Shown one piece after another: positions 20,450 through 29,548 of a stretch of DNA of 64,000 bases; the first letter of the stretch is position 1; the number at the start of each line of letters is the position of its first letter. The notes below the pieces were generated by a model that was given only the letters and a program-made list of their open reading frames with translations, made no database searches and was not told the DNA's origin. A program made the position numbers and the translations under genes. This stretch comes from Skeletonema tropicum (lineage: Eukaryota; Bacillariophyta; Thalassiosirophyceae; Thalassiosirales; Thalassiosiraceae), in assembly GCA_037178625.1 (NCBI GenBank), contig CM074140.1, forward strand, positions 620,001 to 684,000, written 5' to 3'.

Positions 20450-20856
20450 CTTTGTATCTGTTGTTGTTGGTTGCTGTTGTTATGACTATGTAATAATGCA
20501 GCTTTGTTGCGATAGCATCCCTATGTCAATACACGGATGTGCCCGGCGAGGTTAGTAGGTGCTATGTAGCATTTTATCATGCACTCGAGAATGAGTCACC
20601 GCCGCTAAAGTACTACGCTAATAAGATTTTGTGAAATTAAACATTATATATCATGTTCATTTGTATGTTCATATGCATAGTTTAGATTCGAAAATATTCA
20701 TGTATTTGCGTATAGCTAACATCTGATGGTTGCAATGAAATTCTGCCGCCGCCGAGGAACACCTGCTCTTTGTAATCGTAAACCCCCACTCAGCATTCGA
20801 AAGCGTCCTTCAAATACTTCATTACCGTGCATTTTTTAAATTCACTGGTTGCATCA
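20450..20856. promoter_or_regulatory. divergent promoter region between two plastid-protein genes
   Basis: About 407 bases separate the starts of the coiled-coil protein (minus) and the 4-TM plastid protein (plus). The middle is AT-rich (TTATATATCATGTTCA at ~20644). No defined motif can be assigned. Co-regulation of the pair by shared elements is an inference from the arrangement. Confidence 0.4.
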
Positions 20857-21771
20857 ATGATGTTCACCAAGTCCTCCATCGTGGCAGTACTGGCCGTAGC
20901 CAGTAGCAGTGTCGTCCATTCCTTCTCTCCATCCACCCCTCGATCACTTGTCGCCAACCCGAAAAATGCTTGCATCGGCACCTCATCATCATCATGCGGT
21001 ATCAACCAATCATCAATAATGCCTCAGACTTCCTCCTCCTCCACTCAACTAAACCTATTTGACTTTCTAACCAAAGAAGACCAAACAGAACTAGTCACCA
21101 ATGGTGTCGAGCTTGTCGAAGAGGAACCAGAAGAAGCAAATTATGCCGACGAAGCCAAGAAAGGCGAGATCATTGCGCTTGCCATTTGGGGGGTAACACT
21201 CAGCTCATTCATCTTGATCAACAATTCTTATGGGCCCTGGCCACTCTTTATGAAGACGATTCCAGAACGTACCTTCTTTCTAAGTCACATGATTGGTGGT
21301 ATGCTCTTTGGTGGTGGAATCATCTTGACCACCTGTATTGAACGACTTGTGGCGAAAAGCAACAATCCTGACGTATTGCAGTTTTGGTTTAAACGAGTTC
21401 CGGAATTAGATGGATTGATTGTTGTTCCTGCGTTGACAATTTCAATGGTTTCTGGTACTGGATTATCTATTGTTAGATATGGAGGATTGAACATTGCACC
21501 GCCACATGTGTCAGCTATTTTCTGGACTCTGATTGCATTCTTGGGTTGGTGGGCGGCTACAGATTTGTCTACCCAGACTACGTCTCTCAAGGCTGTGGAC
21601 CAAATGTATGAGCAATATAAGAATGGAGAGGAAGGTTTGGAAACACCTAAAGTGGTTGTTGATAGACATGTGAGCAACGTGGTCTCTTGCTTCTTTGTGT
21701 TGACTCTCTATTCCTTCATGGTGTTGAAGCCTGGTACCCTCTTCCCCTTTCCTTGGTCTCCATGGACATAG
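20857..21771 (+). CDS. plastid-targeted four-helix membrane protein
   Basis: The first ATG in the frame is at 20857, giving 304 residues. The signal peptide (SSIVAVLAVASSSVVH) ends before SFSPSTPR, an ASAFAP-like site, and a Ser/Thr-rich transit region follows. An acidic linker (~80-105) precedes four hydrophobic segments: IIALAIWGVTLSSFILI, FFLSHMIGGMLFGGGIILT, SAIFWTLIAFLGWWAAT and VVSCFFVLTLYSFMVL. The helix with SHMIGGMLFGGG recalls the DUF2269 type of small integral membrane proteins, where a His-containing helix may bind a cofactor, but this is weak. Plastid envelope or thylakoid location is inferred from the presequence. Function unknown. Confidence 0.8.
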   Translation: MMFTKSSIVAVLAVASSSVVHSFSPSTPRSLVANPKNACIGTSSSSCGINQSSIMPQTSSSSTQLNLFDFLTKEDQTELVTNGVELVEEEPEEANYADEAKKGEIIALAIWGVTLSSFILINNSYGPWPLFMKTIPERTFFLSHMIGGMLFGGGIILTTCIERLVAKSNNPDVLQFWFKRVPELDGLIVVPALTISMVSGTGLSIVRYGGLNIAPPHVSAIFWTLIAFLGWWAATDLSTQTTSLKAVDQMYEQYKNGEEGLETPKVVVDRHVSNVVSCFFVLTLYSFMVLKPGTLFPFPWSPWT

Positions 21772-22346
21772 ATTATCGGTAATTCCAGTTTGTGACAAGT
21801 GCTGCACAGGGGATATTTAAGTTGCACAAATAATGAATAGGTAAAAGCCTTATTTAGAGTTTAGAACTGAACTGAACACAGAACACATATTGTGTCTTAT
21901 GTTTTTGGTTTTAAAACCTCGAGTATCACAGCGATTGTGTAGACCCACAATAAGTACTTCAGTTGTTAGAAGTACTTCTACTGAAGTAAGTAGGTATCAA
22001 CCCTCGATTAATTCAAGCAAGTAGGTTGCAGACACCTCGGTACTGTAGGTTGTCTTGATGACGAGGAACAATAATTGAAGTGCTGACGAGACAGTTCACA
22101 AAAGCTCTCACAAGTCACAAGGCACAGCACAAGAGAACCAGTCAGTAAGTATATAGCGGTTGTACTGGTACCTGAGTACGTCAGCGCGCCCGAGTGCTTT
22201 CTCGTGATGACGGAGGAAAGATCTCCTTCCTCCGTCATCCGATGAGTTGACTTTGTTGGCAAAGAAAGCTTGCTATTGCCTTGGAGCATGTTCCTTTCGA
22301 TACACCGTTGAGTTCACATTTCACGAATAGAGGAATAAGGAATACC
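21772..22346. promoter_or_regulatory. upstream region of the VDE gene
   Basis: No gene is seen. Notable are GAAGTACTTCTACTGAAGTA at ~21970-21989, a cluster of GAAGTACTTC-like palindromes, and an inverted repeat GGAAAGATCTCCTTCCTCCGTC at ~22211-22240. Either could be a regulatory site of a light-regulated gene, but I have no direct evidence. Confidence 0.4.
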
Positions 22347-23747
22347 ATGAAGTACTGCTTGCTTGCTTTGGTGTCTTTAGCACCGACTCTCTCATGGTCG
22401 TTTGCTCCGTCGAGCCCAACTGTTATAAGCAGTAGAACAGACACGTCACTCAGCGCCCAAAAGTGGGATCTGTTTGAAGATCGCACAGTATCCAAAGATG
22501 TCAACACTGATATCTTTGAGCGTGTAGGCAAGATTGCTGCCTCGTCCCTACTTGCTGTAACATTGAGTTTCTCAGCCTTCACAGCTCCTTTCCCCAATGG
22601 TGAAGTGATTTCAACTGTACCATCAGCACAAGCAGCCGATGGTGCTGCTATTGGTCTATGCCTCCTTAAAAAGTGCCGCCTTCCTCTAGCCAAGTGTATC
22701 ACGAACCCCAACTGTCTCGCGAATGTAATCTGTATCAATACATGTAACGGGAAGGAAGATGAAGAAGGATGCCAGGTGGAGTGTGGTAATACTTTCGAAA
22801 ACGATGTTGTGGGTGAATTCAACAAGTGTGCTGTGTCCGACATGTCTTGTGTGCCACAAAAGCAGGATGATGGTAGTTATCCCGTCCCATCCAATGATGT
22901 TCTGGTACAAAAGTTCGATACCAAGTTATGGAACGGACGTTGGTACATCACTGCCGGTCAGAATAAGCTATTTGATATCTTTGACTGTCAGGTGCACTTC
23001 TTTACCGAGACTGAGCCAGGCAAGTTCTTCGGAAAGTTGAATTGGCGTATTGAGGAACCTGATGGAGAGTTCTTTACCCGTGATGCTATTCAAGAGTTTT
23101 ACCAGGATCCTAAGCAACCTGCTCATTTGATCAACCATGACAATGAATACTTGCACTACCAAGACGATTGGTACATTATCGATTATGCAGAAGATGATAA
23201 CAAGGAGGGTGTGCCACCATTCGCATTTGTGTACTACCGTGGTGAAAATGATGCTTGGGTAGGATATGGTGGAGTTGTTGTTTACACGCGTGATTCCAAG
23301 CTGCCTGAATCTCTCCTTCCTCGTCTGCGTGAGGCTGCTAAGAAGGTCAACTTCGACTTCGACAAGGACTTCACAGTCACCGATAACACATGTAAGACTT
23401 TGGAGAAGGGCGAGGAGATCGTATTAAGGGAGAAGTTTGCTGGTAAGATGGCAATTCAAACCGAGAAGCAATTGCAACAACAGGCTGTTTTGGCTAGAAC
23501 TGCTGCCTCAAATGCTGTGAACACTGAGGTTACAGCAGTCGAGAAGGCTGTAGTGGACTTTGAGAAAGAGATCGCAAAAGATGTCATCAGTGTCGAAAAA
23601 GAGATTGTAAAGGATGTCGTCAATTTAGAAAAGGAGGTCGTAAAAGATGTTGTCAATATTGAAAAGGCTATTGAAACCGAAGAGAAGGAAATTGTCGACG
23701 AGATTGTCAAGGAGGAGCAAACACTAATGAAGATGTTCAAAAGATAG
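22347..23747 (+). CDS. VDE: violaxanthin/diadinoxanthin de-epoxidase
   Basis: Xanthophyll-cycle enzyme that removes epoxide oxygens (diadinoxanthin to diatoxanthin, violaxanthin to zeaxanthin) with ascorbate in the acidified thylakoid lumen, driving heat dissipation. I use the ATG at 22347 (466 residues), since the residues before it are not signal-like. It has a signal peptide ending LSWSFAPS (ASAFAP-type), a transit region, and a second hydrophobic segment (~63-83) with a lumenal cleavage site SAQA/AD (~97). The Cys-rich domain (~105-168) has ten Cys in the plant VDE spacing (CLLKKCRLPLAKC, NPNCLANVICINTC, GCQVECG, CAVSDMSC). A lipocalin domain follows (~187-370) with FDIFDCQ and NHDNEYLHYQDDWYI, then FVYYRGENDAW. 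The tail (~395-466) is Glu/Lys/Val-rich with ~11-residue repeats, a hallmark of true VDE rather than VDL proteins. The first Cys of plant VDE (the one before CLLK) is missing. No introns. Confidence 0.97.
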   Translation: MKYCLLALVSLAPTLSWSFAPSSPTVISSRTDTSLSAQKWDLFEDRTVSKDVNTDIFERVGKIAASSLLAVTLSFSAFTAPFPNGEVISTVPSAQAADGAAIGLCLLKKCRLPLAKCITNPNCLANVICINTCNGKEDEEGCQVECGNTFENDVVGEFNKCAVSDMSCVPQKQDDGSYPVPSNDVLVQKFDTKLWNGRWYITAGQNKLFDIFDCQVHFFTETEPGKFFGKLNWRIEEPDGEFFTRDAIQEFYQDPKQPAHLINHDNEYLHYQDDWYIIDYAEDDNKEGVPPFAFVYYRGENDAWVGYGGVVVYTRDSKLPESLLPRLREAAKKVNFDFDKDFTVTDNTCKTLEKGEEIVLREKFAGKMAIQTEKQLQQQAVLARTAASNAVNTEVTAVEKAVVDFEKEIAKDVISVEKEIVKDVVNLEKEVVKDVVNIEKAIETEEKEIVDEIVKEEQTLMKMFKR

Positions 23748-23888
23748 GCACTCCTATGGGATGGATGTTTTTAGTTTCAGAGGAGACGTGGTAACAATAA
23801 ATGTTGCTTATATTTACGAATACATCAAAATGTGAATCAGTTTTTCATATGAATACGAAACAGTAACTTTCTGCTGATATCGCAGCAG

Positions 23889-25481
23889 TTAGACCTCAAC
23901 GTTCGTCACCTCATCCGTGACACTTCCTTGCGTTGTTGCCGACTTCATAGTATTTCCTTCTGGCATAGTGGCTGGCATCATTCCACTGTTTCCCATAGCA
24001 TTTCCTGCGCCTGTGTCTGCTCCCATGGCATTCCCAGTTTCACCTTGAGCTGCACTCATCATCATTTGGTTCGGCATTTGGTTTGGTTGCTGTTCAGTAG
24101 AAGACATGCCGGTATTGGGATTGCCATTACCACCAGAAGAATTACCCATTATATTGTTCATCATCATTCCATTATACATTCCACCATACATCATGCCACC
24201 ATTCATCATGCCAGGTTGAAATTGCATATTAGCACCGTATGGCATGTTAGGAAAGTTGGGATGATTGTACATGGTATTCTCATGCTTCGGCTTCTTTGAT
24301 GGCGTCTCGGTACCCTTCGCACCATCTGTCTCGCCGCCACCACCATCCTTATCTTTGCCATCATTCTTGCCTCGTTTGGGCAACTGCGAAGGCCTGGGCA
24401 GTTGAGGAAACCCATCATTACCATACATCGCCGCCGCAGGCCAACCTTGATGTGGTATTTGTGGAAGTATACCACCGTGTACTTGTCGCATACTACTGAT
24501 AGTACCTTTTACATCACTTTCATCTGGCAACTCTCGTTTCTTGCCCGCATCATCAGGATTCGGAAGAAATCCTGGAGCAACAGATAACTGTGTAGCATTA
24601 CCATCACCCTCCTCCTTCATGCGATAACGCATCAGCTGTACCAACTCTGGCTGACCTCGAACAAAACACTTGTTGTAATAAGCTCCTAACTCAGGACCTC
24701 TCGAAACACGGAGAAAGGACCAACGTTTGAGCCTTCTAGTAAAGCTTGTAAACTTAGCCCCATCAAAGTACTCGGGAAGGATCCGTTTCGCAAAGAGCTG
24801 TTTGTTGTGAATTTGAAATCCCTGGCCATGTGACAGCCAGGAGATAATGTCTTGATTGTCAGTGTTCGATACGATCTCATATAGAATTTCAGGAAAGCTT
24901 TTGCCTCCATTTGCGCTGGGATTGGACGGGCCCGGTAGATTTAGAGGAGGATACTGGGCGGGCATTTCCATGTTCGGAGGAGGGTACATGATACGATTGC
25001 CGCCGTATCCGCCGTTGCCAGCTTCCATATTGACAAAGTTAGCTGGTTGCATAGGGTATGAATTATTCATCGCCATGGGGTTGGCTAAAGGCAGTTCAGG
25101 GGGAGCGTTTTCATCTCTTTTTTGTGCACCATCGGTAGTAGCCTCCGCTGGTTTCTTGACCCCCTGCTCTTCCTCTTCTGTACCTTTTTTTGCACCATCG
25201 GTACCAGTAGCCTCCTCTGGTTTCTTAACCTCCTCCTCCTCCTCTTCTTTCCCATCGACCGAAGCCTTATCATCCTTGGGAGACATTATCAGACTCATCA
25301 GGCCCATTGCCGCGGACGCAAGTTTCTTGCGGCCGCTCGCAGGCTTTTGACCCTTTTGATTTTGAGCAGGTTCGGATTCTTTCTCTCCTTCTGTCTTTTC
25401 AGGGACGGGCGCGGCATTGGCAACCGGCGGAGGTTTGGATTTTTCACTGCTGGCGATGTCACCCGTCTCTGACGGGCTCAT
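23889..25481 (-). CDS. heat-shock-factor-type DNA-binding transcription regulator
   Basis: The frame is open further upstream, but the first ATG is at 25481 (MSPSETGD), giving 530 residues. The N-terminal ~185 residues are low-complexity Glu/Lys/Pro/Ala with two near-identical Glu-rich repeats ending in ATxGTDGAKKG / ATTDGAQK. The HSF domain (~190-290) has FPEILYEIVSN, then IISWLSHGQGFQI, then FAKRILPEYF and FTSFTRRLKRWSF, the recognition helix being FTRRLKRW. The C-terminal half is Met/Asn/Gly/Gln-rich with many MxxGMM repeats, probably disordered activation sequence. I see no clear HR-A/B trimerisation coiled coil. HSF-type regulators are greatly expanded in diatoms. The target genes are unknown. 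Nuclear location is inferred. Confidence 0.92.
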   Translation of the reverse strand: MSPSETGDIASSEKSKPPPVANAAPVPEKTEGEKESEPAQNQKGQKPASGRKKLASAAMGLMSLIMSPKDDKASVDGKEEEEEEVKKPEEATGTDGAKKGTEEEEQGVKKPAEATTDGAQKRDENAPPELPLANPMAMNNSYPMQPANFVNMEAGNGGYGGNRIMYPPPNMEMPAQYPPLNLPGPSNPSANGGKSFPEILYEIVSNTDNQDIISWLSHGQGFQIHNKQLFAKRILPEYFDGAKFTSFTRRLKRWSFLRVSRGPELGAYYNKCFVRGQPELVQLMRYRMKEEGDGNATQLSVAPGFLPNPDDAGKKRELPDESDVKGTISSMRQVHGGILPQIPHQGWPAAAMYGNDGFPQLPRPSQLPKRGKNDGKDKDGGGGETDGAKGTETPSKKPKHENTMYNHPNFPNMPYGANMQFQPGMMNGGMMYGGMYNGMMMNNIMGNSSGGNGNPNTGMSSTEQQPNQMPNQMMMSAAQGETGNAMGADTGAGNAMGNSGMMPATMPEGNTMKSATTQGSVTDEVTNVEV

Positions 25482-25811
25482 ACTGAAATGATGATATCGG
25501 TGCGAAGTGGCTGAAGTGAAGTTATGTTCGTCGTTTATGTTTATGGTCAGTGCTGGGATTTTGTGTTCTTGCGTGATTGATTTCAACGAACCGTAAAAAT
25601 AAGATTAGTACGCAGCAGCTCGACCGGACGCGGGACAGAGGAGGTGGGGACGGACCCTTTTTTCCGGGAACCGTTCGTTTGGCTTGATCAGTCCTATGAA
25701 GAAGATCTCGTCTATCTCTCCAGAGCCGCCCCCACCCTATTCAGCTATCTAACTTCCGCAGATGGCGATACATCTCCAGCCTTCTATTACATTGTTTCCA
25801 CACCTCCCATC
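25482..25811. promoter_or_regulatory. divergent spacer between HSF-type and dUTPase genes
   Basis: About 330 bases between divergent starts. The frame of the dUTPase continues open upstream of its ATG without another ATG, so this part is probably 5' UTR. No clear heat-shock element (inverted nGAAn arrays) is visible. Confidence 0.4.
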
Positions 25812-26443
25812 ATGCTATTGGTAAAACTCCTCAGTCCTAATGCCACTATGCCAACTCGCTGGTCACCCGAATCTGCTGGGTTTGATTTATGTGCAGCGGA
25901 GCCTAAAGTCGTACCTGCTGGGGGGATGGCAGTTATTAAAACTGACTTGAGTGTTGCCTGTCCAGAGGGAACTTATGCCCGTATCGCTCCAAGGAGGCAA
26001 GTCCGACAATGCTCGATATTGTGTGCTATGTTATCATGCATTCATATTAATTCCTGCGTTTTGTTCTGTTGTGTATTATGTAGTGGTGTTGCTGTTAAGA
26101 GAATGATCGGCTGTGGTGCTGGAGTTGTCGATGCTGACTGTAAGCTAAAATTGAAGTACAAATTAACAGCCTCGCTTATTTCATTGTAACCCATCTCAAA
26201 ATTTCATATTCATATATTTTTTAAACAGATCGAGGAAATGTAGGTGTGGTTCTCTTCAATTTCGGTCATGAGGATTTTCATGTTTACATTGGAGATCGCA
26301 TTGCCCAATTAATCCTCGAAAGAATTTCAATGGTTCATGCAGTGCAGGTTGACGAATTGACAGAGACACAACGTGGTGTTGGTGGATTTGGATCGACATC
26401 TGCACCCAGCAGCAGAAGAGACAAAAGTGATTTACCTCCGTGA
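25812..26443 (+). CDS. DUT: dUTP diphosphatase (trimeric dUTPase)
   Basis: Hydrolyses dUTP to dUMP, keeping uracil out of DNA and feeding thymidylate synthesis. The exons I read are 25812-25996, 26084-26139 and 26229-26443, giving 151 residues, normal for a homotrimeric dUTPase. All five motifs are present: SAGFDLCAA (1), RIAPRSGVAVK (2, created by splicing), GVVDADYRGNVGV (3, with the catalytic Asp and spliced Tyr), GDRIAQLI (4) and RGVGGFGST (5, the C-terminal arm over the base). Intron 1 begins AG|GCAAGT and ends TAG|T, a GC-AG intron; using it restores motif 2 exactly. Intron 2 is GT-AG. There is no obvious targeting signal, so nuclear or cytosolic. The gene is divergent from the HSF-type regulator. 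Confidence 0.95.
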
Positions 26444-26918
26444 TAGATTACGAAGAGAGAACTCTCACTGTGAAATTGTTGGATTTATTGCGTGCGTCTT
26501 TCCCCATGTCATCTATCAAAGCCATTGCAAAATATTGTTCGGGTTAAACATGTGTCGCCCTCTCTCGCGGATCAACTAACGCCAGGGGTGCATTCCGTCC
26601 AACCAACACTGCCACGGCCACGGCTCCAGCACCAAATATACATATATATAATTTATAATATCATTCGTGTTACATAGATGTGGCACATTTTGGATAGGTA
26701 AATGGCATTAATACATAGTTACTTCTAGCTTGTGCAGCTTCTCTCAGATGTCTTGCTTGTTTTGGTATTCAATCAAAGTGGCAGTCATTGCAAAATATTG
26801 TGTAGGTTAAACTATTTAGTGTTGTTGATCGCCTTCTATTCGTGTTACATAGATGTGGCACATTTTGGATAGGTAAATGGCATTAATACATAGTTACTTC
26901 TAGCTTGTGCAGCTTCTC
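26444..26918. other. convergent spacer with a tandem duplication
   Basis: Lies between the 3' ends of the dUTPase and MORN genes. It contains the first unit of the ~175-bp duplication described separately, and a TGCAAAATATTGT..GGTTAAAC motif at ~26525 and ~26790. No gene seen. Confidence 0.55.
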
Positions 26919-26965
26919 TCAGATGTCTTGCTTGTTTTGGTATTCAATCAAAGTGGCAGTCAGTT
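26663..26965. repeat. ~175-bp tandem duplication including the end of the MORN gene
   Basis: The segment from ATTCGTGTTACATAGATG to TCAATCAAAGTGGCAGTCA occurs at 26663-26788 and again at ~26838-26962 with no obvious difference. The second unit contains the last ~14 codons and stop of the MORN-like gene; the first is an orphan copy of that gene end. Confidence 0.88.
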
Positions 26966-27269
26966 TCGAAACTTGTGTCTTCAATTTTTTAGCTTCTCTG
27001 ACAAGCTTCAATGAGGATGCTTCAGGTCTACCTTTTCGGAAGTAGCACGTGTACGAGTCTCCATTCGACCAAGTTAGGCAGCCCCATCCGTGTTCGAATC
27101 CATCGCGGAACAATCCCGTGTATTTTACATCGCTCTTGAACTCGTAAACGCCCCATCCGTGTGGAATGAAACGGTGCTTTGCCATGCCCTTTCCTTTTCC
27201 TCTGCTGTTGCGCAACTTCGTCTTACGAACAGAACCGCTGTATAGTCCACCAGAATAATGAATCTTCAT
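26919..27269 (-). CDS. short MORN-repeat protein, possibly 5'-truncated
   Basis: The first ATG in frame is at 27269 (MKIHYSGG), giving 116 residues. Two or three MORN-like repeats are visible: IHYSGGLYSG, then PHGWGVYEFKSDVKYTGLF and EHGWGCLTWSNGDSY. A short helical Lys/Leu-rich tail ends in EYQNKQDI. MORN repeats bind membranes or act as protein scaffolds; nothing more specific can be said. The frame is open upstream of the ATG for ~24 codons without a start and runs towards a dispersed repeat beginning near 27420. The gene may therefore have lost its 5' part. The end is duplicated (see repeat). Confidence 0.6.
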   Translation of the reverse strand: MKIHYSGGLYSGSVRKTKLRNSRGKGKGMAKHRFIPHGWGVYEFKSDVKYTGLFRDGFEHGWGCLTWSNGDSYTCYFRKGRPEASSLKLVREAKKLKTQVSKLTATLIEYQNKQDI

Positions 27270-28289
27270 TTTGAAGTTAAGTGAAATAATACCGACAGAT
27301 GTTGATGACGATGCAGCCAATGATGTCTTCTTTGAGAACAAAGCAAATCGGATTTATGAGCCAAGCTCGGATCGGCCAACCCCAAATCAAAGCAAGCAGC
27401 ATATTATTCAATAGTAGTCCTAAGGTAGGGTTCTCACCCTTTGTTTTGATTCTGGGGTCTGCTACCTTTCCTCCTTCTTCCTAACGTACTTATGTAGCTA
27501 ACTCGTAACTCGAGCCTGGTTTGTACGCATATTTTTTAAGCGAGGTAGGGTTCTCACATTTTGTCCGAGATAAGCTGAATTGGGGGGGGGTAAAGGGGGG
27601 GTGGAACCCCCCCTTCCTGTGCCCTTTCCTCCTTCTTCCTACATAACGTATGTAGCTAACTCGTAACTCGAGCCTGGTTTGTACGCATATTTTTTTAAGT
27701 TGCTTGTTTGTACTCTATTTTTTAAGCTGCTTATTTCTAATTCATGGACGTAGGAATTAGTAGTCGATTTTAAAAAAGCGCAACTCTTCCGCCCACGGAC
27801 AGATTCTGTTTTTCCGAGTAGCTCTAGCCATACTAAGTAAGTATAACTTACCTACATGTACGCTAACGCTTTACATGGTTAGTAGAGTTAGTCTTTACTT
27901 TTTAGCTCTCCCTTAGTATGTCCGGTCGAACAAGAGACTTGAGGGCCGGTGGTCGCAGTCACAGACGACTTGAGTGCTGGCTGGCAGAGAACATCGCTGT
28001 CATCAGTGTGAGGGTTGAGGGTTCCCATTTCCCATCCTGAGGACACGTGTAAGGTTGTAAGTAACTTCGTCATCTCGCTGAAGCAAGGTATCTACCTAAT
28101 CTACTGAAACGAATTATGCTGAAGACACAAAGGGACATAGGTTTCATCCTTGAATACTTGTGATGTGTTTATCCTAATTCATTTGTTGTTATATCTTTAG
28201 ATTATCAATCCCGTTACAAGTCAGTACATTTAAATCCCCACAGTTAATAATGAATGCTACAGAAGTCCCCAGTTCCCCAACGACGCGAT
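27270..28289. other. intergenic region dominated by a dispersed repeat
   Basis: 27420-27928 is a copy of the dispersed repeat described separately. 27929-28289 holds no recognisable gene. Confidence 0.6.
27420..27928. repeat. dispersed repeat, copy 1 (~460-500 bp)
   Basis: From CCTTTCCTCCTTCTTCC (~27468) to AGTATGTCCGGTCGAA (27928) the sequence matches 38161-38627 almost base for base. It includes a G9/G7 run with a C7 run, an internal duplication of CGTATGTAGCTAACTCG...CTGGTTTGTACGCATA, and a TAAGTAAGTATAACTTACCTA inverted segment. A preceding block at 27423-27470 (AGGTAGGGTTCTCACCC...) occurs in reverse orientation at ~38027-38077. No coding capacity and no clear terminal inverted repeat; it may be a non-autonomous element. 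Confidence 0.85.
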
Positions 28290-29548
28290 TTATTCCATCT
28301 TCGCTCCCAACTTGTTCTTGCTCCTCTTCTTCAAAGATTCATGGGTCCAATGCATCATCCTTGCCTTCATGAATACACACCAACTAATTACCGACATCCC
28401 TGTTGCCTTACGAAAGACCAACGAGATCATGGAGAACAAAATGAAGACTGTCAGCACCAATGGTCCAATGAAGGAGGAATAAGCCTGCCAGGTCACGGCA
28501 CGAGCTGAATTTGATTTTGGAAATGGAATGCCGTGAGTAGATGGGCAATTCGCTTCGGGAATCTCGAGGAATGTGCACAAGGGTTCCCATCCTTGTCTCA
28601 CATTGTACTCAAGAAGTTGCGAAGATGGGATGCTATTACGAACTTTCTCATTGTGTGCTTCGTAAGATGAAATGGATTTGGCCTTGTTTTGGGCCGGGAG
28701 AGGGAATGGTGCATTGAGGTACTTCTTGTCCGAGTTCACTATGGAGAACAACCACCTGAGGAATGATAGAGCAGTAATTAGTGAAAGATGGAACACAACT
28801 GATAGATAGAGAGATACTAAGTAAATGACTGATATACTCACCTCATGTAGTAATTCAACCTATTCACATCAGAAAAGAATCTTCCATATTGCGCGGGTTG
28901 TGTGATGCTCTTGGTCAACACATCCCAACTACGGAACCAAACCTCGGAATTCTCCCTCACTGTCAAGATAAACTTGCAGTCCGGATACATCTCATGAATC
29001 TGCTCATAGTAAAGAGCAAATGGCAAATCCATCGTGGCAGTGAAGCCCCCATTGACTAACAAATCAAAGTCGGGCGTATACATGTCAGGAGTAATCACTT
29101 CATCCTGCTGAATGGACTTGTAGAAAATGTTATCCACGAAATGAGTGAATATCTTCTGGTTTTCGTAGAGATGCTGGGTGTGCAACGTTGGGAAACCAAG
29201 TTCATCGAGCGCAAGCGCCAAAGAGTAGGTGCCTGTGCGTCCGTATCCTACACCGATCACTTTGAGACCGCCCGGAGCGAGCTTTCCATTATCGATTGAT
29301 GAGTTTGTACCAGAGGAATCTGCTGATGAAGAAGATGATGCCATCATCCCAGTCAATGAAGTGACGGCCTTCACGCCGGGATCAATGATACGTTTGGCAA
29401 ACCATTTCGAATGCCCCATACCCACGGCGACCCCTGAGAATATGTCGACGAAGAACTCGGACCATGAACCTCCTGTGTTTTGGTTGAGGTAGATGGTCGA
29501 CATCTTTGTCTTTGGCCGTTGCTGCTGCTGTTGCTGCTGGTCATTCAT
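28290..29548 (-). CDS. sulfotransferase-like P-loop protein with C-terminal membrane anchor
   Basis: Two exons, 29548-28842 and 28755-28290, with an in-phase GT-AG intron of 86 nt (junction inside an Arg codon before WLFSIVN), giving 390 residues. After a Gln-rich start and a Ser-rich linker, the P-loop-like KVIGVGYGRTGTYSLALAL (~93-111) matches the GxxRTGTxSL signature of the Sulfotransfer_4 family. FPTLHTQHLYE, then CKFILTVRENSEVWFRSW (the PAPS-binding Arg/Ser region), then YNVRQGWEPLCTFLEIPEA and IPFPKSNS follow, all typical of this family. A hydrophobic segment near the end (SFIGPLVLTVFILFSMISLVF) would anchor it in a membrane, perhaps Golgi. The substrate is unknown. Confidence 0.85.

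Noticed and set aside
24206..25472. Several 60-160-codon frames overlapping the HSF-type gene
   Set aside because: Shadow frames produced by its Glu-, Met- and Asn-rich low-complexity codons.
25644..25811. N-terminal extension of the dUTPase
   Set aside because: The frame is open but has no ATG, and the residues do not look like a presequence.
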